From CAYPZL01 sp964415045 (GTDB taxonomy: Bacteria; Planctomycetota; Phycisphaerae; Sedimentisphaerales; Anaerobacaceae): a stretch of 13,847 bases of DNA. Each line of letters begins with the position of its first letter. The first letter of the stretch is position 1. The stretch is taken from assembly GCA_964415045.1 (NCBI GenBank), contig CAYPZL010000155.1, positions 1 through 13,847 of the forward strand, in the 5' to 3' direction. The position numbers and the translations under genes are program-made. The notes below the pieces were generated by a model. It did no database searches. It saw only the letters and a program-made list of their open reading frames with translations, and had not been told where the DNA came from. This document shows, in pieces, positions 1-6,933 of the stretch.

Positions 1-101
1 ATTTTTCCTCCCTAAAGTAAGCCTAATCTCCATTTTGCAAAAGTTCAGTTCATAATACGAAAACAGCCGGAGTGGCAGCAGATTTCTGTCCGCTTCGCTT
101 T

Positions 102-725
102 TCAGCGCCAGCGGCGCGAGCGGACGAGGCCGACGCCGATCAGGCCCAGCGCCAGAGCGCCCGGGACGGGAACGGTGGCCGCGATCGGATCGACGTTGAC
201 GCGGAAACCCAGGTCGTACGCCTGTTTTGCCCAGCCTTGGCCGCTGTCGATGATCAGGCAGCCATCCGGGTACAGGTTGCCCGTGGCGACCACGTCACCC
301 GGCACACACTTGGAATACCAATGATACAACCCTACGCTGGGCAAGGCATTCCCGACGATGGCGTATGATTCGCCAGCGACCAACTCGACGAGCGACATGT
401 CGATCGTCTTGAACGTGATGAACATGGTGTTGAACTGCGCGTCCTCGTACGCGAGCACGCCCGAGGCCAGGGCCGACCCGGTCGGCACGCCGGTGGCCGA
501 AAGGGCGTAGAGCTCCATGGTGAAGGGAACCGGGTCCTGCGGCTTCTGCGGATCGTACTCGTCCAGCGGCCGGCGGACGGTCGTCGCCTCCACCGACGTC
601 AGGGTGCCCGTTTGCGTAGCGAGAAAGGTCTGCCCCACGCGGTAATTCTCGTAGAAAGGCTGCGCAAACCAGTCTCCCGTGGCCGCAAAATCTGTGACAG
701 TTCCCCAGTTGCAGCGGGCGGTCAT
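102..725 (-). CDS. Short protein with PEP-CTERM-like C-terminus, no signal peptide
   Basis: The protein has 207 residues. Its last 23 residues have the layout of a PEP-CTERM sorting signal: VPVPGAL near residue 185, a hydrophobic stretch (about 189-201), and a basic end SRRWR. The body is beta-rich and resembles the 'choice-of-anchor' type of exported planctomycete proteins (GQTF, GTLTS near 31-44), but I cannot name a family with certainty. Proteins with this tail are normally exported and then processed by an exosortase in the inner membrane. Here the first 25 residues contain no basic-plus-hydrophobic signal peptide, and the in-frame codons upstream, back to a stop near 780, do not encode one either. 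The start ATG overlaps the stop of the DUF218 gene as ATGA, which suggests translational coupling. The likely explanations are loss of the 5' end or capture of a tail fragment behind the upstream gene. The C-terminal call is good; the function is unknown. Confidence 0.6.
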   Translation of the reverse strand: MTARCNWGTVTDFAATGDWFAQPFYENYRVGQTFLATQTGTLTSVEATTVRRPLDEYDPQKPQDPVPFTMELYALSATGVPTGSALASGVLAYEDAQFNTMFITFKTIDMSLVELVAGESYAIVGNALPSVGLYHWYSKCVPGDVVATGNLYPDGCLIIDSGQGWAKQAYDLGFRVNVDPIAATVPVPGALALGLIGVGLVRSRRWR

Positions 726-1345
726 CTTTCTTCGTCTCGCCGGCGGAGGTACTCCAGGATGGCGGCTCGTTCGGCGATGTCACCCTGGGCGGTGTAGGTT
801 TCGATCCGTCGGCGCTCTTGGGCGATCAGTTCGGCGCGCGTGGCTCTGAGCGTTCCTTGCGAATGAGTCACGACTTCGTCCCAGTGCTGGGCCGCACCGG
901 GACGGCTGTAGATTTTCAAGCGGGGATACTCTCGCAGCGCCACACTGACGGTCGTCATGACCGCGCGCTGCTGGTGAAACGGGGCGGCCGCGATGATCAG
1001 ACGCCGATAGCCGCAGGCCCGGGCCAGCCTTACCACGGCGCGGGCCTCGATCAGGGTGTGCAGAATCTCTGTCGGTTCCATCGGCACCTCGTCGACAGCT
1101 TCGGGTGCAATGCCGTAGTCCGCCATTGCATCACGCCACGCCGCGGCGCCCGGATAACCGCTCTTGGCCCGGCAGTCGGAGATGAGAATTTTCCGCGCCG
1201 TGCCGCGATCCAGCAACTCCCGCGCCGTCGTGAAGACCGAGTCCTGGTTGGGCTGGGTCTGGGCAAAGAGATATGCCCCCTCCGCGACGCCGGGAGGCCC
1301 GGTATCGCTGAAGATCCTGAGAAGAAGTTCCACCTCGTCAAGCAT
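722..1345 (-). CDS. DUF218 / YdcF-like protein
   Basis: The protein has 207 residues and an alternating alpha/beta pattern typical of the DUF218 (YdcF/SanA/ElyC) fold. Visible features are a strand KILISDC after a helix ending LLDRGTA, a YRRLIIAAAPFHQQRA segment matching the family's strand plus histidine-containing loop, and a helix-rich basic C-terminus ending LRRRDEER. Members are linked to envelope or nucleotide-related processes, but the exact reaction is unknown. I chose the ATG at 1345 because GAGG lies 7 bases ahead of it. An ATG at 1393 adds 16 residues and overlaps the upstream stop as ATGA, so it is a real alternative. No membrane segment is visible, unlike in many YdcF proteins. 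It sits between the PH-domain gene and the PEP-CTERM-tail gene, probably in one transcript. The leading glycine motif of classical members is not obvious, so the assignment is moderate. Confidence 0.6.
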   Translation of the reverse strand: MLDEVELLLRIFSDTGPPGVAEGAYLFAQTQPNQDSVFTTARELLDRGTARKILISDCRAKSGYPGAAAWRDAMADYGIAPEAVDEVPMEPTEILHTLIEARAVVRLARACGYRRLIIAAAPFHQQRAVMTTVSVALREYPRLKIYSRPGAAQHWDEVVTHSQGTLRATRAELIAQERRRIETYTAQGDIAERAAILEYLRRRDEER

Positions 1346-1389
1346 GGACTTGCCTCGATTGACTCGCACGCGGCCCGTGGGGGTCGGCG

Positions 1390-2154
1390 TCATTCCATGT
1401 GGATGACATTGCGCACCTTGTCCGCTTCGAGGCCGGCTTTCTTGATGACGTCGTAGAGATACCGGCAGTGCCGGACTTTGACGAAGTCGAAGTGAGGATC
1501 GGAGTCGTCCTTGGTGGTGAGCCGGACCGTCCCGATGCCGAGAAAGCACTCCAGGAGCGAGCGTCGCAGCTTCAGGTCGATCACGCGGAACATATCGACG
1601 TTGTCCACGTGACGGTCGAACACCCCGCGCCGCCATTCGATGCGGTCGGGCGTTACTTCATAGTAGATGCTCTTGAGGGCGATCAGCTTCCAGGCCAAGG
1701 CCAGCAGGGCCGCCGCGATCAGCCCGAGCGCCGCCCAGTCAATCCAACCCTCGACGCGCGCCAGCATCTCCAGATTCACGTCCTGCTTCGGGATCAGGGT
1801 GATCAGCCCGGTCACGGGATACCGGTAGACCGCCCCGCACAGGGCGACAAAGAGCCCCATCTTGACGATTGTGCCGGTCAGCGCAAAGACGCTGGGCCGG
1901 CCGAACCAGAGAACCGCACTTTCCTCCTCATCTTCGATCTCTTCGTCCAGTTCCTCATCCTGCCCTTCCCATTCGGCATCAGGGTCCGGCGGGCCGAATT
2001 TCGCGTGCGTCTCCCGGCGGTCGCCATAGAGAAACTCGCCACAATAACGGCATTTGACCGCCTCGAACCGGATGTCCTCGGCGCAGAAGGGGCAGGATTT
2101 CGTACGCGTTCGCGTTCGTATCAGTTGCCGTACGGGATCGGCGTGCTGCGGCAT
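1390..2154 (-). CDS. Zinc-ribbon, two-TM, bacterial PH-domain membrane protein
   Basis: The protein has 254 residues. Its domains in order are: a zinc ribbon with CPFC (21-24) and CRYC (35-38); a very acidic linker (about 58-79, mostly Glu and Asp); two hydrophobic segments (about 93-112 and 141-161); and a C-terminal PH-like domain of the DUF304/bPH2 (YdbT) type (about 163-240). The last is recognisable from YYEVTPDRIEWRRGVF followed by DMFRVIDLKLRRSLLE and a GIGTVRLTT strand. Such proteins sit in the inner membrane with the PH domain in the cytoplasm; their partners are mostly unknown. I chose the ATG at 2154 because GGGAAG lies 8 bases ahead. The longer start at 2175 has no visible ribosome binding site. 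It is the first gene of the minus-strand set that continues into the DUF218 and PEP-CTERM-tail genes. Confidence 0.75.
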   Translation of the reverse strand: MPQHADPVRQLIRTRTRTKSCPFCAEDIRFEAVKCRYCGEFLYGDRRETHAKFGPPDPDAEWEGQDEELDEEIEDEEESAVLWFGRPSVFALTGTIVKMGLFVALCGAVYRYPVTGLITLIPKQDVNLEMLARVEGWIDWAALGLIAAALLALAWKLIALKSIYYEVTPDRIEWRRGVFDRHVDNVDMFRVIDLKLRRSLLECFLGIGTVRLTTKDDSDPHFDFVKVRHCRYLYDVIKKAGLEADKVRNVIHME

Positions 2155-2291
2155 AGCTGTATCTTCCCAACACATTTCAAAACGAGGCCGGACAGCGACC
2201 TACATATCCATATCGGCCACACGACGCCGATCCGGCCAATTCTCCCGCACCCAGGCGACCGTTTCTTGTTATGAGACCTGCATCGATGGGG

Positions 2292-2317
2292 CGGGATGCC
2301 TCGCTTTCCGCATCCCG
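2292..2317. repeat. 8-bp perfect inverted repeat
   Basis: CGGGATGC (2292-2299) and GCATCCCG (2310-2317) are exact reverse complements around a 10-base loop. No T-run follows on either strand, so a simple intrinsic terminator is unlikely. It lies in the divergent intergenic region, about 140 bases upstream of the PH-domain gene start. It could be a leader hairpin or an operator. Confidence 0.45.
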
Positions 2318-2382
2318 ACAGGGCGCCGCGGAACTTCCCGCAAAAACCGCCGATAACTCCTACCACGATCACCAACGCTGCA

Positions 2383-2402
2383 TACGTAATTCTACGTAAT
2401 TC
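2383..2402. repeat. Tandem 10-bp direct repeat
   Basis: TACGTAATTC occurs twice back to back, followed by a partial third-like copy (TAGGCAATCC). It is an AT-rich island in a GC-rich neighbourhood. It could be a regulator-binding site or simple slippage; nothing further can be said from sequence. Confidence 0.4.
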
Positions 2403-2474
2403 TAGGCAATCCGGGCAAATCAGCAAAGCATAAGTCATCGGGCACTTACCTGATGCCGATAGATAGGTTGCGTG

Positions 2475-2553
2475 AGACTGCCGGGTCGCCAGTGGGGGCT
2501 CTGACGACGGCAGGATGACGGGAGCCCATGCCAGAGGCAGTTTAGACTGCCGG
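2475..2553 (+). promoter_or_regulatory. Possible structured leader upstream of the HD-GYP gene
   Basis: The 10-mer AGACTGCCGG occurs at 2475-2484 and again at 2544-2553. Between the copies, GGGCTC (2496-2501) can pair with GAGCCC (2522-2527). GGCAG occurs at 2509-2513 and at 2536-2540, and either copy can pair with a CTGCC inside a repeat; the second gives the hairpin GGCAG-TTTAGA-CTGCC. Competing pairings of this sort are seen in attenuators and riboswitches. It does not match the c-di-GMP riboswitch consensus I know, so the function is open. Confidence 0.25.
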
Positions 2554-2636
2554 CTTTCGCCCCTGATCCCATGCACCGGATGTGGTCGTACGAGTGATTT
2601 ATCGGAATTGAGAGTTTGTTTTTAGGGGTCGTAAGT

Positions 2637-3644
2637 ATGAAAGTAGGCGAGAAGAAACTCAAGCGCACCGTGTTCCGGGAGCTCTCGCGAATCCGGCCGG
2701 GTCTCATCCCACTGATGATCTTCACCGTTCTGCTCGGCCTTATGAACGTCCTGATCGTCAATCAAAAGATCGTCCTGTACGTCTTCTACGTTCCCGTGAT
2801 CATCGCGGCCTGGACACTTCGCAAGAGGCATGCCATCGGGGTGGCCGGCCTGGCTTCCGCGCTGGTGGCTGCCTACGCGTTTTTCCTGCCCCAATACCTG
2901 ATCTACGCAGGCGAGCAGCGTCTGCTCTGGGCCGAACTGGCGATCTGGGCGGGCATTCTCATCGTCACCGCCTACCTGGTCTCCACGCTTCGCGTCTGGA
3001 CGGAAGAGGCCATGCACAACCTCGAGCGGGCGTACAGCGGCGTCCTGGCGATCCTCTCGAGATTCATCCAGACCATCGACGCAGACACAGAGGCCCATTG
3101 CGTCCGGGTGGCGGCCTGGGGCATCAGCATCGGACGAGAGCTCGACATGGACAGGGCCATGATCGAGAAGATTCGCATCGCCGGACTGCTGCATGACGTG
3201 GGCAAGGTGGACATCAGCGTGGAGATCCTCCGCAAGGCCGCGGCCCTGTCCAAAGACGAGCAGGAGAACATCCGCGAACACACGGTTCGCGGCGCCGCCA
3301 TGGTCAGGCCCGTGGGAGGTATCCTGGCCGACATCGCCGACGCCATCGAAACGCACCACGAAAACTATGACGGCACGGGATACCAGGGACTCAAAGGCGA
3401 GGAAATCCCGATCGTCGCCCGGATCATCGCGGTGGCGGACGTCTTCGACGCCCTGCTGTCGGACCGGCCCTATCGAAAGAGCATCGGGGTCTTCAATGCC
3501 CTGGACAACGTCATGAATTCCTCCGGATCGCGGTTCGACCCGGGCATCGCCGCTGCGCTGCGAAGCATCATCGACCGCGGCGGTGAAGAGGCCGTCGCAG
3601 AGGTCCTTCAAGCGGCGGAAAAGATGGAGACGGTGGGCGTCTGA
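2637..3644 (+). CDS. Membrane HD-GYP domain protein (putative c-di-GMP phosphodiesterase)
   Basis: The protein has 335 residues. The N-terminal part contains four hydrophobic segments (about 23-42, 44-61, 66-85 and 97-117). A short helical linker (about 123-145) then leads to an HD-GYP domain (about 146-320). Metal-site features are visible: H154 in TEAHCVRVA, the HD pair at 186-187 in LLHDVGKVD, and HHENYDGTGY (240-249), followed by AVADVFDAL and a DPG motif near 301. The last residue of the GYP signature is Gln here (GYQ). HD-GYP enzymes hydrolyse cyclic di-GMP in the cytoplasm, and the membrane part probably senses or localises. The start at 2637 has AGGGG 8 bases upstream; a TTG at 2616 would add seven residues. 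The gene stands alone, diverging from the PH-domain gene. Confidence 0.88.
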   Translation: MKVGEKKLKRTVFRELSRIRPGLIPLMIFTVLLGLMNVLIVNQKIVLYVFYVPVIIAAWTLRKRHAIGVAGLASALVAAYAFFLPQYLIYAGEQRLLWAELAIWAGILIVTAYLVSTLRVWTEEAMHNLERAYSGVLAILSRFIQTIDADTEAHCVRVAAWGISIGRELDMDRAMIEKIRIAGLLHDVGKVDISVEILRKAAALSKDEQENIREHTVRGAAMVRPVGGILADIADAIETHHENYDGTGYQGLKGEEIPIVARIIAVADVFDALLSDRPYRKSIGVFNALDNVMNSSGSRFDPGIAAALRSIIDRGGEEAVAEVLQAAEKMETVGV

Positions 3645-3698
3645 CCGAGCCGGTCGAACGGTTCCCGTGCATCGGCCTATCGCGCCACGGCCTGCCGC

Positions 3699-4034
3699 TT
3701 ACGGGGGGCAATTGGCACAAATCGACCGAAACAGCGTTGTGCTCAGATAGCGATCGCCCCGATCCGGCAGGAGGGCAACAACCGTTCCGCTCGTCATTCC
3801 ATGTGCGACGCGAAGCGCCCCGGCTACCGCCGCACCGCTGGACATCCCGACGAAGACGCCCTCCCGAAGGGCGAGCAACCGGGTCATCTCAAAGGCCTCG
3901 CCGTCCTCCACCGTAACCTTTTCATCCAACTGCCCCGGGTCGTAAATCCCGGGAACGATGGATTCGATCATGTTCTTGAGCCCCTGGATGGTGTGTCCCT
4001 GCAGTGGCTCGACCCCGACGACCCGGGCCCGCCG
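3699..4034 (-). pseudogene. Cysteine synthase-like 3' remnant (PLP fold-type II)
   Basis: Reading the minus strand gives about 110 residues that match the C-terminal third of CysK/CysM enzymes. In order they are ARVVGVEP, then a segment ending QGLKNMIESIVPGIYDP, then EAFEMTRLLALREGVFVGMSSGAAVAGAL (catalytic-domain SSGAA motif), and a conserved end ALLPDRGDRYLSTTLF. A complete enzyme has about 300 residues, and the N-terminal two thirds, with the PLP lysine, are missing. Similarity stops near 4034, where the frame turns to unrelated residues and meets a stop about 15 bases further upstream. No related stretch shows in the other minus-strand frames up to 4120. The rho promoter starts only about 35 bases away, so the break may be a deletion scar. 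It could be translated from the ATG at 3971, but it could not be an active synthase. Confidence 0.8.
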
Positions 4035-4069
4035 GCAACCCCCTCGGTCTGAACGATGCGAATTTCACG

Positions 4070-4097
4070 TTGCCAAACCACGGAGCCTTGCTATAAT
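4070..4097 (+). promoter_or_regulatory. Sigma-70-type promoter for rho
   Basis: TTGCCA (4070-4075), a 16-base spacer and a perfect TATAAT (4092-4097) place transcription start near 4104. This leaves a leader of about 50 bases before the rho ATG at 4153. The promoter supports that start over longer in-frame ones further upstream, because those codons would lie before or inside the promoter. Confidence 0.75.
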
Positions 4098-4152
4098 GGG
4101 TCGGTTTCGCAGGCAACATGTGTTTCTCAGAGCCTTCCCATGGGGGATCCCG

Positions 4153-5271
4153 ATGGCCGGTATGACGACAGGGGTACTAAAACGCATTAACAAAGGGCAG
4201 TATGCCCTCCGCACCGCCGAGCGGTCGTACCGGCGCGGGCCGGTCGAGACCATGGTCCACCCGAACCTCGTAAACCGTCTGGGTCTGGTCGAGGGAGCCA
4301 CCGTCACCGGGCAAACCGAGAAGAAAAACGGCAAACCCAGGCTCACGTCCGTCGAATCCGTGGGCGGCCTGGAGCCGGAAGCCTTCCGCCGGCGAAAGCG
4401 ATTCGCCGACCTCGTCGCCATCGATCCGCACGAACGCTTCGACCTCGGTGCCTCCGGACAGGAGAGCATGCGCATCGTGGACTTGATCGCCCCCATCGGC
4501 AAGGGCACGCGACAGTTGATCGTCTCGCCTCCCAAGGCCGGAAAAACCATCCTGCTCGAACAGACCGTCCAGGCCATCCGCCACTGTTCGCCCGAGAGTC
4601 GCATCATCGTGCTCCTGCTGGACGAGCGGCCCGAAGAGGTCACGCATTTTCGCCGGGCCACCGAGGGCGCCGAGGTGGTCGCCAGCACGAGCGATCACAG
4701 CGCCGACGAACACGTGGAACTGGCCGAGCTGGTTCTCAGCCACGTGCAGATCGAGCTGGAGTGCGGCCGGGAGATCGTGCTGATGATCGACAGTCTGACC
4801 CGGCTGGGGCGCGCGTTCAACAACAAGACCCGGCGCCGCGGCGCGCCGCGTGGCCATACCATGAGCGGCGGACTGGAGGCCGGCATACTCGAAGTCCCCC
4901 GCCGCCTCTTCGGCCTGGCCCGTAACATCGAAAACGGTGGCTCGGTCACCATCATCGCCACCTGCCTGATCGACACCGGCTCGCGCATGGATCAGTTGAT
5001 CTTCGAGGAGTTCAAGGGCACCGGCAACAGCGAGCTCGTGCTCGACCGCTCCCTGGCGGAAGCCCGCATCTTTCCGGCGGTGGACATTCCCGCTAGCGGC
5101 ACGCGTAAGGAAGCCAAGCTCTACAGCGACGGCGACGCCCGCGGCCTGACCACCCTGAGGCGCGTCCTTTCCAGTTACAACACGCGCGGCGCTACCGAGT
5201 CGCTGTTCAAACTGCTCAAGAAATACCCGACCAACGCCGAGTTCCTCGACGCTATGTCCCGCGGCGGCTGA
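4153..5271 (+). CDS. rho: Transcription termination factor Rho
   Basis: The protein has 372 residues. Rho is a hexameric RNA-dependent ATPase that binds nascent RNA and terminates transcription. The primary RNA-binding (cold-shock-like) domain spans about residues 6-72. The ATPase core carries Walker A SPPKAGKT (125-132), DERPEEVT (157-164), Walker B VLMIDSLTRL (209-218), a Q-loop region HTMSGGLEAG (235-244), the R-loop stretch EEFKGTGNSELVLDRS (285-300) and SGTRKEAKL (315-323). The N-terminal helical Rho_N domain found in E. coli (419 residues) is absent, so this is a minimal form. The Q-loop differs from the E. coli version, with His where SGK has Lys. The start ATG follows GGGGGA by 5 bases and a promoter about 55 bases upstream. 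The 3' end overlaps the convergent helicase gene by 20 bp. Confidence 0.95.
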   Translation: MAGMTTGVLKRINKGQYALRTAERSYRRGPVETMVHPNLVNRLGLVEGATVTGQTEKKNGKPRLTSVESVGGLEPEAFRRRKRFADLVAIDPHERFDLGASGQESMRIVDLIAPIGKGTRQLIVSPPKAGKTILLEQTVQAIRHCSPESRIIVLLLDERPEEVTHFRRATEGAEVVASTSDHSADEHVELAELVLSHVQIELECGREIVLMIDSLTRLGRAFNNKTRRRGAPRGHTMSGGLEAGILEVPRRLFGLARNIENGGSVTIIATCLIDTGSRMDQLIFEEFKGTGNSELVLDRSLAEARIFPAVDIPASGTRKEAKLYSDGDARGLTTLRRVLSSYNTRGATESLFKLLKKYPTNAEFLDAMSRGG

Positions 5272-6634
5272 CGGGAGCGAGCAGCTCTTCGTCGGGCATG
5301 GTGCAGCGCAGGGGATTGCCGATGTAGTCCTCGATGGCGGGGATGGTGAAGGATTCATCCTCGCAGGCGAAGGAGATGGCCGTGCCGGCCACCCCGGCCC
5401 GACCGGTACGCCCGATGCGGTGCACGTAATCCTCCGGCTCGTACGGAAACTCGTAGTTGACCACCAGGCCGATGTCCTTGACGTGCAGACCCCGACCGGC
5501 CACGTCCGTGGCCACGACCACCTTCACCGTGCCCTTGCGGAAGTCATCGAGAATCTGGAGCCGCTTCTTCTGACGCACCGCGCCCGACAGAAGCTCACAC
5601 GCCACGCCGTGCTTGCGCAGTTTCGAAGCCAGCGCGTTGGAGTGGTCACGCCGATTGCAGAAAACCAGCGTTCGATGGTCCTGTCGTCTCTTTAGGATAT
5701 TGTAGAGCAACCTGAATTTGTGGCGTGAGGCGACGATGTAGACGATCTGCTCGACGGTCTCGACGGCCACCTGCTCCGGCTCGACCTCGCAGATGATCGG
5801 ATCGGGCATCCATTGCGACGCCAGGCGCAGAACGTCCTCGGTCAGCGTGGCGCTAAAGAGCATGGTGCGCCGCTGCTTCTTGGGCGGGGTCCGGCGGATG
5901 ATCCGCTTGACGTCGGGAATGAATCCCATGTCCAGCATGCGGTCGGCCTCGTCGATGACCAGGTCCTGGACGTGCTTGAGGTCGATAACCTCCCGCCGGA
6001 TGAAGTCCAGCAGCCTTCCCGGCGTGGCTACGATCAGATCGACCGGACGCTTGTCGAGCCGGTTCTTCTGCTTCTTGACCTCCAGCCCGCCGTAGATGGC
6101 GATGCTGTTGACGTGGCAGTACTTGCCGAGGTCCTCGGCGTCCTTGACAATCTGGATCACCAGCTCGCGGGTCGGCGCCAGCACCAGGGCGCGCGGAGTA
6201 CCCTTGGGCCGGTCCGGGCCGGCCGGCTCCTCCAGAAAGCGGCTCAGGATCGCGATCAGAAAAGCGGCGGTTTTGCCTGTGCCCGTCTGCGCCCGGCCCG
6301 AAATGTTCTGACCGGCGTTGGCGTGGACCAGCGTCTTGGCCTGAATCGGCGTGCAATACTGAAAACCCAGGTCCGCGATGGCGTGCATGATCTTCTCGGG
6401 AAGATCCAGGTCGTGAAACCGCATCTCGCCCGCCTTCTCCGGCACCTGGAATTGCTCGATGCTCCATTTCGGTCCGCGGCTCCCCTTTTTACGGGAGCGC
6501 CGCGAGCGCCTTCTCCTGCCGCTGCGAGGCGGCGCCGAATCCTGCGAATCATTGCCACCCGGTTGTTTCTTCTTGTCCGTTTTCTTCTTTCGACCGTCCA
6601 AATCCGGCCGATCCTTATCCAATCGTTCCGTCAT
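5252..6634 (-). CDS. rhlB: DEAD-box RNA helicase, RhlB-like
   Basis: The protein has 460 residues. It is an ATP-dependent RNA helicase, and RhlB proteins unwind RNA for degradation. The N-terminal 55 residues are a Lys/Arg-rich low-complexity tail that probably binds RNA. The helicase motifs are complete: the Q motif with TPIQAKTL (95-102), AQTGTGKT (115-122), PTREL (154-158), TPGR (204-207), DEAD (228-231), SAT (261-263), ATDVAGRGL (375-383) and HRIGRTGRAG (405-414). The ends of the core, FTIPAIEDYIG and MPDEELLAPV, match gammaproteobacterial RhlB closely, hence the symbol. The ATG at 6634 has GGAGG only 2 bases away, so the ATG at 6643 or a TTG at 6664 are alternatives. The 3' end overlaps rho in the opposite direction, and no terminator lies between the two genes. 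Confidence 0.92.
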   Translation of the reverse strand: MTERLDKDRPDLDGRKKKTDKKKQPGGNDSQDSAPPRSGRRRRSRRSRKKGSRGPKWSIEQFQVPEKAGEMRFHDLDLPEKIMHAIADLGFQYCTPIQAKTLVHANAGQNISGRAQTGTGKTAAFLIAILSRFLEEPAGPDRPKGTPRALVLAPTRELVIQIVKDAEDLGKYCHVNSIAIYGGLEVKKQKNRLDKRPVDLIVATPGRLLDFIRREVIDLKHVQDLVIDEADRMLDMGFIPDVKRIIRRTPPKKQRRTMLFSATLTEDVLRLASQWMPDPIICEVEPEQVAVETVEQIVYIVASRHKFRLLYNILKRRQDHRTLVFCNRRDHSNALASKLRKHGVACELLSGAVRQKKRLQILDDFRKGTVKVVVATDVAGRGLHVKDIGLVVNYEFPYEPEDYVHRIGRTGRAGVAGTAISFACEDESFTIPAIEDYIGNPLRCTMPDEELLAPVSRRGT

Positions 6635-6829
6635 AGCCTCCATTGAACACCAAACGCACCCCAAAAGCGAGCAAAAACCGTCGCATCCGTCGCCCTCCGA
6701 GTGCGGTCGTCATATCAAGCCGGACTCTGGCAGTAAGGCGGTGACCAACACGGGCGCCGAATCCCGCGTACCGCAAGTGTGTATGATCGTCATCGTGTGG
6801 CCCAAGTCCCTTTGGCACGAACCGGAAGA

Positions 6830-6887
6830 AACAACAGAAGATCACGCGGCTCTGGTGGTCCCTGGGGCGGCTTGTTATTCTGTTGTT
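6830..6887. repeat. 10-bp perfect inverted repeat over the PIN-module promoter
   Basis: AACAACAGAA (6830-6839) and TTCTGTTGTT (6878-6887) are exact reverse complements, 38 bases apart. The right arm covers most of the proposed -35 box of the toxin promoter. A repressor bound to both arms could loop or block the promoter, as toxin-antitoxin complexes often do. The operator role is inferred; the repeat itself is seen directly. Confidence 0.5.
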
Positions 6888-6910
6888 GTGGCGGTCTGAG
6901 CCCCTATAAT
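6883..6910 (+). promoter_or_regulatory. Promoter of the PIN-domain module
   Basis: TTGTTG (6883-6888), a 16-base spacer and a perfect TATAAT (6905-6910) predict transcription start near 6917. That is about 17 bases before the GTG start of the PIN gene, giving a very short leader with AGGA in it. Confidence 0.65.
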
Positions 6911-6933
6911 GGTGGTAAGAACAGGAACTGATC

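Larger units (their letters stand above)
2155..2636. other. Intergenic region between divergent genes
   Basis: About 480 bases separate the minus-strand PH-domain gene from the plus-strand HD-GYP gene, so both promoters should lie here. I see no convincing -35/-10 pair for either. The stretch holds an 8-bp inverted repeat, a 10-bp tandem repeat and a structured segment close to the HD-GYP gene, which are listed separately. No tRNA or other recognised RNA was found. A minus-strand reading frame across this stretch was considered and rejected. Confidence 0.6.

Noticed and set aside
1..101. Left end of the window as a gene or terminator
   Set aside because: No frame with a credible protein and no stem with T-run is seen. 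It may contain the 3' flank of the PEP-CTERM-tail gene only.
2121..2576. Minus-strand reading frame of 151 codons in the PH/HD-GYP intergenic region, with one hydrophobic stretch
   Set aside because: It overlaps the start of the PH-domain gene, has no good ribosome binding site at any ATG, and shows unusual Cys/Arg composition without a recognisable domain.
3649..3666. Small hairpin GAGCCG/CGGTTC after the HD-GYP gene as terminator
   Set aside because: The stem is short, includes a G-T pair, and no T-run follows.
6459..6899. Plus-strand frame of 146 codons spanning the helicase gene start
   Set aside because: It is mostly antisense to the clear DEAD-box coding region, and its composition does not resemble a protein.
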